DNA from: Lineus longissimus
Lineage: Eukaryota > Nemertea > Pilidiophora > Heteronemertea > Lineidae
Length of the DNA: 64,000 nucleotides
Assembly: GCF_910592395.1 (NCBI RefSeq)
Contig: NC_088313.1
Location: 18,802,437-18,866,436, forward strand
Reading direction: 5' to 3'
Each line of letters starts with the position of its first letter. The first letter of the stretch is position 1. A program made the position numbers and the translations under genes. Shown piece by piece: positions 22,669 through 37,600 of the stretch. A model generated the notes under the pieces. The model worked only from the letters and a program-made list of their open reading frames with translations, was not told where the DNA came from and ran no database searches.

Positions 22669-25600
22669 GTAGGAGGTACAGTTCAGTTGTCTTCAGTTCT
22701 CAACATAATGGCTCCTCCAGACATGGAGAGGAGAGGAGGTATCATAGTATATAAGTTAGTAGAGAGAGACACTCCCATCCCCTTTCTACAACCAATCAGT
22801 TTGACATGTGACCTGTCACAGCAAAACCAGGTGCATGTTGCACAGAAGATGAGCCTAAATGACAACAGGAGATAATGGAAGAAATTGATGTGCTGATATT
22901 TCACAAAAGGCAGACAATAGAGAAATGAACAAACAGTCCGTCTCAACCTGCCAAGCTCAGAGCGACATGCGCCTGGTTTTGCTGTGACGGGTCACATATT
23001 CAGCCCTGTTGTAATATTGTATGTATATTGACTGTAAATTGTGAATGATCTTATTATGGGGACACTGATTGTCTCCTCGTCTTTCAGCATTCCAACCAGG
23101 AGAAGCACGAATTCTATGAAATCTTGAACAACTATTACCGAGCAAGAAACAAACTGTCTGTGACTGAGCAGGACTTGCTCATCCTTCAGAAGGAAGCCAG
23201 ACAAGTTGAGGACAAGATATGGAGATTTGTGGACTGCACTGCAACCGGACAGGTGTGTTTCTCAGGTCTCCTGAACTCGGTTACAGTTGAAAAAACACCA
23301 GTTAACTGACTCCGTAGCATGAATTGTTGCAAATATTGAGGGGCGGTTTGGTATCTGATTTAGTTGTCAAAGTGATATTCAGAACAATGTGTAGCTGATA
23401 CCTTCACAAGTAGGACACATACTTCTCCGGCTGAAGATGGAATCCCGGGGCAAATAACCCAAAAGCTCACAAGAAAACAAGAAGAGACAGTGGCCTCTTG
23501 TTGCTCTATGCATACAGTTCATCAGTCGTCTTCTGATGGCTTTTACTGACATGTACCCAATTACCAATGATATATGTTTTACTTTTAGAATGTGTGTGCA
23601 GATGGAAGTAAAGTTAGTGCCACACACAACTTCAAGCAGGCTACATTGGACAAGTTGGCTGTGGTTGAGATGGATGTGATGTTGAAGAAACAGAAAGACC
23701 TCATCTATGATCAGCTTTCACTCTATTTGTATAGTGCGGCTTTGTCAAGGTTAATTGTTCAGCTTATCTTCAATATCATTATCACACTGGTATCAAACTG
23801 TGATCAGCACTTTTATATACTTGTAAACAGGATGGACTTCAACAGTTTAGATCACTCAATTTGTTACTAATCTCGATGAGGTGTTGTCCAACTTTTGAGG
23901 TATGAACTCGTACATTGTTTGGATTTTTTACTGATTTAATACGCCTCGGGTTAAAAACAGTGAAGAGTGGCTCAATAACAATAACGGATATATTTCATAG
24001 AATGCTATATTCCTATTTCAAGGTTGCAAGTGGAATCCTACATCCATGAGCTTTACATGCGGTGCTCAGCTTTCACAGAGATTCCACAGAATGCCCCAGT
24101 ATCGGCATGTATGCCTAACGAGCGTCCCATGGAAGTCGCCAACCAAGTCATGCAGCTTAGGATGTTCTTGTCCGTGCTGTTTGCTTTCAATCGGAAGCCA
24201 GCCAAAGACACTGAATTTGTGGAGGATATTCGGAAATGGATTACCAGACTGGTATGTATTGTAATCAGACGCCCAAGTGTCAAACTCAACGATCGTAATA
24301 TATGTTACAACAGTCAACTCAAGTGCCTGTTACACAAGACTCCAAAGTCTCTTTCAAAAATATGCTGTTGAAGGCTGTTGCTGAACAGGTCAAGCAAATA
24401 AGGTTACATGAAGTTGTGTTGGCCGATACTGCCCCAATAAGTCCAGAATCTGGTCAGGGTATGTATGTCCAGAGGGCAGTAAGAGCCTTCTGTGTTGAGA
24501 TGTATTGACCAGATGAGACAGCGTTCCTTGTCTTCTGTGTCGAACTCTCAAGCACCATTGAGTTTGGTTGGACAAGTTGGAATCATTTCCTTTAGTTGAG
24601 TGAAGTCAACAGTCAGATGACTTTCACACATGGCCATTTCAGTGGAATCTATCTTCCAGGTTGCCACACTCATCAGAGTAGCTACACTAGAAGATCACTG
24701 GTTCTTGCTGAACCACCTGCTCAGATGCCCAGGCGGACTTGGCAAGTGGGCAGCCAACTTCCTGCAGGTTGTGCCGCCAGTCTATACACCAGAGACCAGC
24801 TTCTCCAGTCCACAGCTAGACCATACTGTGGTTGTTCTGGCGACGTTGCTGCTTCCAGTCAAGTGAGTTTCTATGGACTTAATTCAGTAGCAGTTTTCTT
24901 ATTTGAGCAATGAAACAATCAATGTCATTTCGTTGAAAAATCTGGCACTATCAATTCACTATTCGTTTCTCACCAACAGATCGCGTGACCTTTTCTTGCT
25001 ACCCCTGAAGGTTTTGATGACACCACAGGTTGAGAAGCAGCCAGATAACATGTGGATCATAATCGACTCGGATGGAGAACTCGATGAAGACCCAGAGAAT
25101 AGTTGGCATTTCCTGCAAGAGAATGATGTTGTTGCATTACTGAATCAAATCCCGCTGGACCTCATATTCAAGCATGTCCTTGGCCTTCAGGGAGAGGAGT
25201 ATGACGTTCGCTGGACAACGGAAGGAGGCATGTTGAAGCTGTATGCATTCTGTACTTGTTTGTTGGACATCCTGGGACGAGGATTGCAGAACTTTACCCA
25301 GAGTCGTTATCGCCAGCTCAACAAGAGGATAGGGAGAATGATCAGGTTTGTTACCTTTTATTCTGGATTCCTATTGTTAGATTGAATGTTAGTGTGTAAG
25401 CAGACGGTGGGAGCTGATGTCTTTGGCCTCCATGGGTCTCTCAGGTTCAGGCAGCATCAGTTTAACAGAAGGACTGATCAGTAACAGCTCAATTCAGTGG
25501 GATATCTGCTCATTTACCTCACAGTACTGTTCAGGCAAGTTGCAATCTGTGCAAACTCTAGATTTTTATCTCGGGATACACCAGCCTGGGTGAAGTAATT

Positions 25601-28600
25601 CTGGCTGTTCATCGTCGTTTGAATGGGACTTCCCTGTCGCTGAAACCAAGATTCTGTGATCATGAATGTTGTAACATTATTATTGTTTTTAGGCACACTG
25701 TCCAGTATGTAACTGATCATTGGCTGAATTTCATGGCGTACAATGTCGGTCTTCCCGAGTCAAGTTTTGAAAGGCTGCAGGTTGAATACAATCAGTTATT
25801 TCATCGAGCAACAACTTGGATCCTCTCCTCCTCAAGGTAAGTCAGTTGTGACATCACAGTCCTTAGAAGCTCAACCATTTCAAAAGCGGGATATCGGAAG
25901 AGCAGAGCTGATAAGACGCGTGAACAGGTTTGAAAACCAGAAAGGTCATCTCAACCCTTCCTTGGAGAATGAAATGGTGTCATTTTAGCAATGGCTGGAT
26001 GAGTGTGGTACATTATCAGCCTTCCTCAACAAGGCTAGCAGTAGCATCATATAGTTTGTTTATGCTTGCAGGCTTGGCTCCTGGCAGTTCATGGCCGACA
26101 TGCCCTATACATGCGCTTCCATCGAGATGATGTGGAAACTGATCTGGTTGATGCACCGAGGCAAGATTGATCCTGATGTGAAGGTCACTAAGGAGATGTG
26201 TTTACAGATGTTAAAAGGTAGGTCTATGGCCATTCAGGTCAGAAATTACATGTACTGTGCCAATTGGTTTAAGTTGCTGAGGAGTGCCTGTACATTATGC
26301 CTATTTTACCTGTAGTAGGCCTATGTAAGAAAGTCACATCGCCACTTGTTTTGAATTGATATTGATTAGTTAGAGTTCTTCTTTTCCAGACGAGGATGAT
26401 AAATTAGCATTTGAGGAACAGTTGGTGAAGATGCCCACATCTGAAGCCATCTACCTCCTGACGTCATTTGCCTTCATGGCTCGGGCAAGGTCAGCGGTGG
26501 ATGCAGAGTTTGTGGAGGCAGTCACCATGGAAATATATGAGGTACATTAGAATATGTGAAAGTTCGAACTACATGACAAAAAGCTGAATGAGAGTAGGGT
26601 CTAATTTCTATCCAGCATGTCAATGCCAAAGGTTGTATCTAGACTTCTGTTATTTGAACCTTTGGCTCCCCTGCTTTGTTGAGAGGTTTTAGTGGGATAA
26701 CTGCCAGAGAGTGAATGTAAAGAAAGACATGGCAGAATATGGCTGATGTAGTTCATCAGAAAGCAGTCAGTTTATGATATTCTTTTCATTGCAGCTTGCC
26801 TACATCAGCAGCCACACGCGAGAGTTCTGTTCCAAAGTTGGTCGCGAGCTGTTGGCATCGATCACCCTGGAACATCCATTCATCATCTCAGTGCTTCTTA
26901 AGTGTATCAAGCAGACGATCGATAAGATTGGTGTGGTAAGTGAAGTATTGGTAGACACACTAGCGCTTGTGTTAAAAGAGGAAGGTCTAGTCAGAACAAC
27001 AATCCAAAATCAGATGTATGAGCCTTGGTCTGGGGCTTCTTATCCTGTCATGACTTGTGGTGTTCAATTGGCATCAGTCCATATATTCTGACCAACATTT
27101 GGTCTTCACCAGCTTCCTGAATAAGACCGTGCATGTACCGGGTATTCCCTTCCTTTTAATGGCTCCAGACCAAGGCTTACACTGTGCATATTTGTAAATG
27201 TTGGATAATTTGTCATTGCACCAGCCTGTTGCATGAGTGTCAAGGCTAAATGGCAGCTCTCCTGCATCTGTGACACATTTGTTGGGTAAGAGAGGGTCTT
27301 TGGTATGGGTCAAGTGTGGACTGCCTAGTCACTTTAGAAGCATTTGTAACTCCTTAGCTGAAGGCAGTATTGGGTACACCATTCCATATCACAGGCCTGT
27401 AGAAAGAATAACATGTCAAACTGCTTCGAAGATGATTACAAAAAAATTTTGCATCTTGAAGATGTCTTAGAAACACAAATTCCTGATCTATGTATGACAT
27501 CTAGAGAGATAATTTTTTTTTTCTTTCATAAATTTTTCCAAAATCCTAAAATTAAGGTGGATTTTTTCTTTCCGACAAACAGCCTTACAAATTCTACCAG
27601 AGAAAAAAGGAAAAATATCGGAAGGAAGAATTTGCCGAATTTAGCCAGGTTTTTATGAAACATTTGTCTTGTTGTGTCGTTTGTCGACGTGTTCTGGAAG
27701 GCCTTTCTTCACTGTGTTCTTCATAAGCTTGTTTCAGTAGAGTTTGCTGGTTGGCTTGCAAATTTACAATTCATTCAGTACAGGAGCAAATATATAATAC
27801 AGTGCTGAGAATGATGCTCTATTTTGGGAATTTTATTCTTTTTTTGGGCACTGCATTGCCTTGACATTTCCAAACTGCTTCATGGGCGTTTACCCGATGT
27901 GCTTCAGCAAACTTTGCTCCAGGAAACTTGATTGAAATGGGCTCATGTACTGTTTGTTAATCTAGCACCCTGTCTCTACCCATCTAAGCTAGAACCTGCT
28001 AACATGTGCAGTACATTGGTTTGGATTTGCTCTTGGACTAGAACCTGTAGGCTGCCACTTAGAGTCCTCCTACTTATCGTACTATCACTATTACTAGAAA
28101 TGATTTTCTAAGATGTAATGGCAATGAGTCGTTGGGAAAGATATCATGTCACGAGCAGAGCTGGGTGACTGGTAGGGGGAGAGGAGGCCAGTCTGTCATA
28201 TCAGACAGGAGAACCAACAGCAAAAGTACAGCAGTCACCCATGTCAAATCCCTGTGGCGACTCAACATGGCTGTCGACCTTTAGCTAGCTTGAAAATCAT
28301 GTATAGTGACATTGGACCCTTACAGCTTTTCGGCAACGTTCCAATCAAGACATCTATGATTAATCTCAGAGTAGGCCCTACATGTAACCATTCATTTTCA
28401 GAGTTGCTCTAAAATAGCCACTGTTCTGCGTGACCTTCACGAGTTACTCTCAATAAAACATGGTAAAATAGTTAGTGACCAGAGTCCAGTGAGTAGTACA
28501 TAATCATTGTACATTATGCCACAGTGATTGCTTGAGAATGCAGGCTGCGCTTGAGAATGATTTGATCTTCAATTTCGAGAGTCCTACTCCCATTTTCAGA

Positions 28601-31600
28601 CGTATATTCGAAAGTCTTCTGTAATTCTTGAATTACCGGATGTGTTTATAAAGTTAATAACTTATCGAGATAGAAAGTCAGTGAGTACAATGGTTCCTGC
28701 AATCTTAAAAGTCCTTAATTTTACTATCATTAAATTTAAGGGATCAGAATCTAATATTTTATTTGACAGAGTAAAAAACCCTTAATCTCAATCAGTTGGT
28801 GGGAGGTCGTGCAGATGGTTAATGCATGGAATCTTTTTGAAGGAAATTGCTTCCATCTCTCAGTCTGTTTGTATGTGGCTTACTAGTATTCCAGTCTGCT
28901 CATAGTGATATCCTACAAAAAGGTATCGCCTGTGCTTTTTTTAATGCATGAAGGTTTAGGGTTAATTTGCATGCATTTTGGCAAGGTATCGGGGTAGTTT
29001 CCTCTAAAGGTGATTGAAGTTAGCTCTGGCGGTTACTGTTAAGGATGTTCATGTTAACTGTTGCTTCGTAGTGGTGGACAATGTGCAACTGGGTGGTTTG
29101 TTTTGGTTGTCATGGTAACTTCACACACATGACGTCACACAAATACAGTCCTGCTGTCTGACATAAAAAACAAAAAAAAACTCTGGTTACTTCCTGCATT
29201 ATTTTGCATGTACCATATAACAGGCTAGATATCTCCTCTAAATTTTCATAATTTGTTCTGATTTCTTTCTAGGTGTGCCTGTACCTGTTCAAAGAACTTC
29301 CCTTGTACTTGTGGCAACCAGCTGAGGCGGATCTGGTGATCCTCAGGACCTGGCTGTTGGACCGTGACCTAGCTTCTCCAGAGAATCAGCTAGCGCGCCT
29401 CATCATGACCAACATGAATTGGGGATACACAGACGAGGGAACAGAACTCGCCCTAGACATCAGCTTGCATCGGCAGATAGCTGTCCTATTGGTGGAAAGC
29501 TTCATCAAGTACAACCCTGACAAGTCTGTGGGACTGGTGGCAGAGGGAATGAAACAGGTTTGTAGTTGCTAATCCAACTAGAACTAAAGCCAACTTGTCT
29601 CTGGAGAGTTTTGAAATGAATCAAATGATACTCAAAGTACTTTGCAAATAGAAAAAGGCACACTGGGAACAAGTGCTTGGTCTTTGTGGGATACGTCTCA
29701 ACCCCCTGCTTGCTTTGGTCATGCCCTGGACTGGGACTATTAAGGGCAGGTGGAAACTTGAGTTTGTGTTTGGGTTTACCATCCTTAGTAGTTGCGCATA
29801 AATGTAGGATTTTCCGATATTTTGTCATCTTTAGTTCACGTCAGCCCTTAGAAGCACCCCAACCAATGAGCAACAGTTTGTGACATGGGCCTGGGAGCTG
29901 GTGATCAAGCTTCATCTGCATCACCAGGACCAGCCCAAGTTTGATCATGATGCGGCATCCTTCCCCGTACCAGATATCAACTCAGACGAGATGCTGGCTC
30001 CCCTGCAGAAGAGCCTGAAGAGTAACAATCCATTGGGGAGCTATGTGGCGCTGGTGATGACCAAAGTTGGACATGAGTAAGTTTGAAACATATTCTGTGA
30101 TAATCAAGTCGTAAGATGGCCTCCAGAGTTCGTTTGGTTAAAATGTCATTTGTGTCATCCTTTGCCCAAGAATTTGCATGCGTTGCCGCTAAAGTTCTCT
30201 ACCTCATAGATGATATTCTATACCTGTTGAGTTTTCTTTCAGGACTGGGGATTTTTGTATGGAGGGCATCCCTCTCCTCCAGAACCTTGTAACCTACAGC
30301 CATCACCGTGTTGCTATACATGCCATCGCAAACATTGTGCCCCAGTTCTACCTCTTCCAAGACTATCTCGTACAAAATGAAAGGTAGGATTGAAAATGGA
30401 GTTCCTGAAATGAAGTACAAAATATTGTCAAAATCTCTAACGAGTACAATACAGAATTTGATTACCGGTGCATCGAAATAGCTGAGACTGAAACTTCGTA
30501 AAGGTGGCCTGTTTTGAGGTGTCATTTTTGGGATAAGGCTGACATCTATACATTAATTGCTTCAGCTTTTACATTGTGTCAATTCATTTTTCAGATTTTC
30601 CTCAATAGTACAGAAGATCCTCTCCGCTGACGAGTCCTACCTGAAGATGGCAAAGAGTCTGCTATTCTCTGAGTTTCCTGGTGCTCTGACTAAACTGTTC
30701 ATGGCAATGATACAGGTATGTAAAGGTTCTTGAATCTCAAATCCTGAAGCTTCTGTATTTACTTGTGTTGGCATTTGGCATCTGCCACAACGTTGGAGGC
30801 CAATATGGCTAATTGCCCTACATGTACGGTAGAACCTCTCTATAAAGGACACCCTCAGGACTGACAATTGCTGTCCTTAATAGAAAGGGGGCCTGATTAG
30901 AGAGGTCAAATTGAATGGGAAGACCCGATTTGGGACCAAAACTATTGTCCTTTATGGAGAGGGTGTCCTTAATGGAGAGGGTGTCCTTAATGGAGAGGTG
31001 TCCACTAAGGGAGGTTCTACTGTAGTTACTCTGTCAAAGACCCAGCTGGAATTTCTGTCATTCACTTGTAATAACCCTTTCTTCTTCCAGGTGCATCTAC
31101 AGTCTTCCAATGTCGTTGGTTGGGTCGCGCCAAGGTTTGCCATGGAGTTCTGGATCAAGTTACTGACGCAGATGCCTCGTTGGAACACCGACAAGAACAT
31201 CTGTTACATTCTCGATTCTCTCATCAAGTATGGCTTCAAGATTCAAGAGTGCAAGGAATTGCTTGAGGAGTTCTTCTATGACCTTTACACTGTAAGTCCA
31301 CATTTTCACTGATTCCTCTTGATTTTAACTTTTCTTTTTTGGTAAGGTGCTGTTATTACTTTGCCTATATGGTACTGACCTGGTACTAATTGGACATCAT
31401 GGTCTCACTCTTGGGGAAAGATGTGGTCAGGATCATTGCAGAGGTCCAGGAGATGTGGACCCATGATGTGACAGATTTGTTTGGGAAACCTTGTATACCA
31501 GTTCAAACCTGAAATGGGCTGTAATGGTGAACATTTTTCTGTTCCTGTGATGATTTCTGAAATTGACTTGTAATGTTTTTCAGACATTCCTGAAGTCACA

Positions 31601-34600
31601 GAAAGATAGCAACCAACTTGGTGCTCTGTTTAGTTGGATTGCCTCAGGGAACAACCTGCCTTCATTCATAGACAAGCAAGCCATGCCAGAGTTTCCCTGG
31701 TTAGCATATATGATCCTGAATGCTGAGAGCAAGTTTGAGGAGGAATCAGGGCTTTGGAAGTCGCTGCAGGCGGAACTGGTGAATGATGCAGGAATTGGTG
31801 TGGAGCAGGCGGTAAAGGTTAGTGTCAGGAGAGAAGTAATTTGGAAATTTGGAAATCAAAAGAGCCCATGTTTCACCAAGACAGTCAGAACTTTTCTTGA
31901 CAAATTTGATTCCAAGTCTGTGGACATCTGAAATGAGGCTGTCCTTAGAACTTCCTCAGAGTTGCCACTGAGCTGGAAGGCTGCTCTAATGACATGACTA
32001 TGTCAGTTTGCTTCTAAAGATAACTACTATATTCTTTATCACTTTTGAATTCCCTTTATTTCAGAGAATTGCGACACATCTCAAGTTCCCGTTGAGTCCA
32101 ACAGCTGGCCGGTTGACAATCTACCGGTGGGGGCAGCAGGCAATGGCAACAGACACAGAGCACCCACTCTTCCCTGTAATGTGGCAAAGATTCTTCCTGC
32201 GGTACCTTGCCAGGCCTGCTACAGAACCTGGGTAAGTTTCATCTTGATTGGCAGTCCTACTGTTTGTGTTGAGTCTGATTTGTATCAGCCACTGTTGTTC
32301 TACAGTTGCCATCGGCTAAAGAAGCCATTAAGTCAACAAAAACCCACCCCAAGTTAGAAATCTGTACCAATTGGTTCTTAGCCATTAGTTTTAAGAATGA
32401 TATTCTGGCTTTCTGTATCTGAATATGGTTATTTGTAGGTTACCCCAGCGAGGAGGCCTTGGTGAGAGATTCTTCGGTTCGAGGGTCTATGTGACCCTCA
32501 TCAAGTCTTTCCGTCAGAAGCTGGATGTGACGGCTGACTGGATGGATAAGAAGCTGACGGAGATGGAAACGGAGGGATATGAGAGCGAGAATGATGAGTA
32601 CATCATCAGTAAGGAACAGCTCAAACTCTTTGCTAAGTAAGTTGTCTTTTCCACGGGCGTTTAATGTTATGTATGCTTTGGTACAAGTGAGGAATCTTCA
32701 CTTGGAGTGTTACTGATTGAGCCAGTGGAGCACTTACTATCAGATCTTCATCCATTTGTTTTGAGTAGCCATGTTACACCAGCTCTTCCTGTTCTACATG
32801 TAGATGCCCCGTCCTTATTTATTCCAGGCTCTATCACACATACGCATTCTGGCTGGACGAGCCACGCCTCCACGACCGATCGCTCTACCTGCCTGCCCTT
32901 CCACCACAATACCAAGCAGAGAAGCTAGTCCAACTCTTTCAAAATCAAACTGAACTCTGGTCAGACTATATTGATTTCAATCGTGTAGATTATGATATTG
33001 GACGGTTGAACCAGCTTTGGAGCTCGGAGAAGTCACAGTACTTCCCGAAGAGGGCTAATTACAAGTCACTTCAGGAAGAGGTCCATCCTAGGAATGGTAA
33101 GAGGAATCTGTTTGAATCAGTTTAGTTTTCTGTTTGTTTGTGTAAGAACGTGTTTACTAAACAGTTTGATTTACCCTCGCAGATACATGTGTAAAATCAT
33201 TGTGGAGCATGGTAGTGTACTAGTCTGGTGTCTGACTAAGAATTGAGTTGAGTTGAACCTACCAGCAAGTTTTTTCTCAAACAGTTGGGCCGTTGGGGAG
33301 CTCTGTCTCCTTGGCACCCAAGTGTCAAATCGAGTAATCATTGTCTACAACAACAATCTCTGTTTCCAGCTACAAAAAGAATCCTATCAAGGTTGAATAA
33401 GAGAGATGCGCCCCTTCCTCCTCCAAGCCAGGTCCCCATCAAAGTACCCGTACCCCCTGTCAATGTGGCAGCCATGCAAGAGAGCCAGGGAATACTCTTC
33501 TCATTACATCAGGACTTCATATCGGTCACAGATTTCTCTAGGTAGGTAACGTGAAGTGGTAAAATTATAGTCCCATTACAGTATAGCCCTTACACAGTGT
33601 AGAAGACAGCTGGTATTTCATATCAATGTACACAGGGGTTATATGTGTACCACAAGACCTACTGCAACTACTGTGAAAACTTCCTTTTGTCACAGTACAT
33701 CTTCATGATTCTTTGGAAAAATACAAGTACTCCTGTGTCATCACAGCCCATCAAAGATCCAGCAGGACATTCCACACTCAAAAGTCCTTGTCATGAAAAC
33801 ATTGTGCACCCAATCTTTGGCTCTGTTTTCATGACTAGTTTGTTTCTTTCAGTTCATTTTCAGACCGAGAAGCCCGACATGTTGGTTTGAACAGTAATTA
33901 CGTCGACAATGTTCCAAAAGTCTACAGGAATGATCAAAAGACGGTACGTATTTCTAGCAGTAATCCAAGGATCTGCAGTATGACAAAATGGAGGTGCTAT
34001 TTGTGCTTTTCAAGTTTGGTGAATTTGTCATAGCATAGCTGAGATAGAGTATATATGAACTGCTGAGTTGATTACCTGTGTTGATTTAGTTTTCATCACT
34101 TTAGTGTTGGTACCCTATTCTATAGCTAAATTGAGTAAATGATGGTGCAAAATGAGATTGGTAGTCAATCACCAATTCTAGTTGACTTCGTTGATATTTA
34201 TCAAATCTTCTCATCTCCTACTTCAGTCCAACTTCCTTGTGCCTTGTACCAGTAAGTTTAATCCTTCTCATAGATGCAAAGGGGCAGCTGCGATAGTCAT
34301 TAATGTAAGTTGTAGTTCGTATTCCTTTATACTTACTAGTGTTCAGTTTGAGATACTAGCAAATAGTCCCCTGTGCAACACTTTGACAGGGCACTTTGAC
34401 AATTTCACACACATGAGGCGTTGTTCATCAGCTTGAAGAGTGGTCCTTTGAAGAGATGAGATTGCAAGAGTACCGTAGTGGTCTTGCCAAGAGTTGAACC
34501 CAAAACCTCAGGGTTATGAATCAAGGCCATCTGTTCCGAACTCAAATATTTTTGCAGTTCAAAGAGATGAAGAAGAATGAGATCCTTGGCCGACAACTCG

Positions 34601-37600
34601 ATGAGAATCGTTCCGAGTATAAACAGTTGATGTTGGAGTTGCAGTTACCTCCTCCTCCAAGCATGTGTTGTGCCGCTGTCCATGTGGAAAACACCATCAC
34701 GTGAGTTATGAGATATGCATTGATGCTCTTCTGTAGTGCTTGTTCCTTCTCAGTGCATGCTCACATGCACTTGGGGTAGTTATCATCAAAGACATCGGTG
34801 GAGCTAAAAATGTTGGCAAAAATGCGGGTGCCTCACCAAGGATTTTGGCAAAATGAAAGCTCCACCCAAGACCACCGGTGCCGACAGTGAGGTGTCAATT
34901 TCTTTCATAAAACACCTCAAAATAAACATTCAATGGTGATTTTAACTGCTTCCAAATTTGTTCACAAACCCAAGTAGGTTAGGTTTATAGTTGCCTGACC
35001 AGAACACTACAAGACTGTGACCAGTTTTGGGAACTTTGTGATAATATGGTTGCTCATTATGCTGTTGAGGCTAGTTGTTTATTTGATGCACTGTTCAACA
35101 TGCATGGCTATAAGAGATCGATCTCATCAGTTCACTTAGGATTACCTGCGGGTCTGTTAATGGCCTCTACCCAAGCAGAAGGAACAGCATATATCATGAT
35201 CATTTCTCCATCTTTGATTCGGGCATTGTTTGGTCTTTAGAGCACTGATCCGCTACCACCAGCACCCGCCAGCCAATGTCTCCCTTGACGGCATCCGGGA
35301 GGCTGGGATCACCTTGTTTTACCATATGTCAACCCACGTCAGTGATGCTACAGACCACTATCCGCCTGCAAAGCAATTCTTCTCTGCGTGTATTGAGATA
35401 TTGGGTCAGGTAAGTCTGTTAGATTAAAATCTAATTTCGACACGACTTGACCTTTTTCATCTACTCAAGGCCGCTGTATCTTTGTCCTGGTGAATTCGCT
35501 AGGGAATTTTCAACTTGCCACCAACTTGTTTCCATTGTCAGGTCTGTTTTCTCCTTTACAGGAATTCATCCGATCGAACCCACAGCAAGCGGAACAGGTC
35601 TTGAATACCATGTTGAGGACACCATCGCTAGCTGGCCTGATGTCTCCTCATTTCGTCCCAAACAAATGTCCAGAGAAGTATGTGGACATGTACAAGAAGA
35701 TACTAGAGGTGCCTGAGAATCAGGGCTTGTCTCTGGCCTTCATGCTCCTGACCAAGGTGAGACAAAGTGATGGTAGTGCAGAAAGGAAGGTGATAGTGAA
35801 GATAAAGTTCTTAGCCTTTCATTGCCTTTAGGTCTACTACTGTATGGGATGATCTTGGTTTGGGTTTTTTAAGTTGAAGACTTGAATTAGTGACTTTTTG
35901 GTTTTAGTCATTTATCCAACCACCAAATGACTCTCAGAGGTCACATAAATCACAGTTTCTGACTCTGTTCATGCAGTCTAGGACCCCATAAATGTAAACA
36001 AATAGCAAAACTGCACATGTCCATGGACACCATGATGTGATCTTGCTCTTGTTTTGCCAGTTTGAGGTTGAGAAATGGTTGGACAGCGACCCATCCGCTT
36101 CCGATAGGACCAGGTTCATACAAGTGATGGAGCAAGGCTTGTGTGCCTGCGGCCGTAACCCTCAGGATAGGATGAACATGGTGTTCGAGATCTACAGATC
36201 ACATTTGAGAATCTTTTCAAGATATGACTTCCCCAAGCATCTGCATGAGATACTCAATGTGCTCCTCAGAGGTAGGTGATATTCTAGGTCCTATGACAAG
36301 TGACTGTCGTGAAACCCCATGATAGATTGAAGCCCATTGATTTGGAAGAGCTCACATGTCATGATCTGAATACCAGTTGCAAGTGGTCAGATGCAGACAA
36401 CACACTATGCTGCTTGAAGCTCTCTCTCTCTCTCTCTCTCCCTATGAACTGAGACAACCAGAACCTTTCAAAGAATGTTATTTTGTTGTTTGAGGTCGAG
36501 AAATTTGATAGCTTCTGAGGTGGCCACATCTTCTTAAAATGCCTGTTTTTGCTTCTAGGCTCATTCACAGGTTTACTGAGCTCTGTCTGCTGGAAGGACA
36601 TGCTGGTCAGTCTGGGCATCATCAACAAGAATGGGTTTCCACCTGAGGACAAGTCAATGGTGGAAGCCTGTCAAAATGCTCTATCAATTCAGCAGGTAAG
36701 GCTCTATAATCAAGTGTCCAAACTGAACTTCTCCTAGTCCAAGTTCCAACTTCATCAAGGATCTCCTGGGTGGGGACCGTGATACTGTCGAATTCCAGGT
36801 TCTCTATCAGCTTTCAACAACTTTACAACATGCTGTACCATATGTGACTCGCTCTACCAAAACTAGGCGCTTGTTGCATCTGAACTTGACAGGTTGATAC
36901 GGACTTGTTGTTCATTTCCCTATTGTTGAACTTTTGTGAAATCTATTACAAACTGATTTGGTCACATTCAACAAAAGGTCTACAATAGGGAAATGAACAA
37001 CAAGTCCGTATCAACCTGTCAAGTTCAGATGCGACAAGCGCCTAGTTTTGGTAGAGCGGGTCACATACATGTATTTGACTTTCTTTCAGATTACCGACTC
37101 CATGCAGCAAATAGCTCAGTATTTCATGAGGCTACGCACGTCGACAACGGAGACGGCAAGTTTTGGTATTTATCCAAAATGGCGGCCATACGTGCACAGT
37201 CTGTCGCTATGGAACTGCTTCCTTTCTCTGACGTTGGCTGGGAAACTGTCTGTTGCTGTGTCGTCTGGGGGAATGGATGCTGACCAAGGTGAGAGTGGCA
37301 TTTTAGTTATTGTGACCTGAACCACTGCCCAAAATTTTGCTTTCCATTCTTGGCCTGAGACATTTTTAGAGTGGGACCTTCGCATTATCATTGTGGGATT
37401 TGACTTGTTTGGAGATGGTCCAAATCTTAAGAAGTTGGTATGTAATTGTCATCCCACCTTGAAAGACCATCACAAGCCCTGGAGGAGACACCACAAAACA
37501 CATTATGCCATCAGTATGCACTCACTATTGCCAAACAAGTATACTGTAGAAGGGTGACTTTGAGATTGAGGATGTCACTTCTCTGGATCAAAAAAAGCAA

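Noticed and set aside
22669-22875. Open frame continuing past EPG5 exon 2
   Set aside because: A GAG/GTAGGA donor at 22668 restores the conserved junction to exon 3; the continuation enters a foldback transposon.
34252-34276. Possible mini-intron in EPG5 exon 23 (GTAAGT...CATAG)
   Set aside because: Removing it breaks the frame of the conserved CKGAA block; reading through keeps it.
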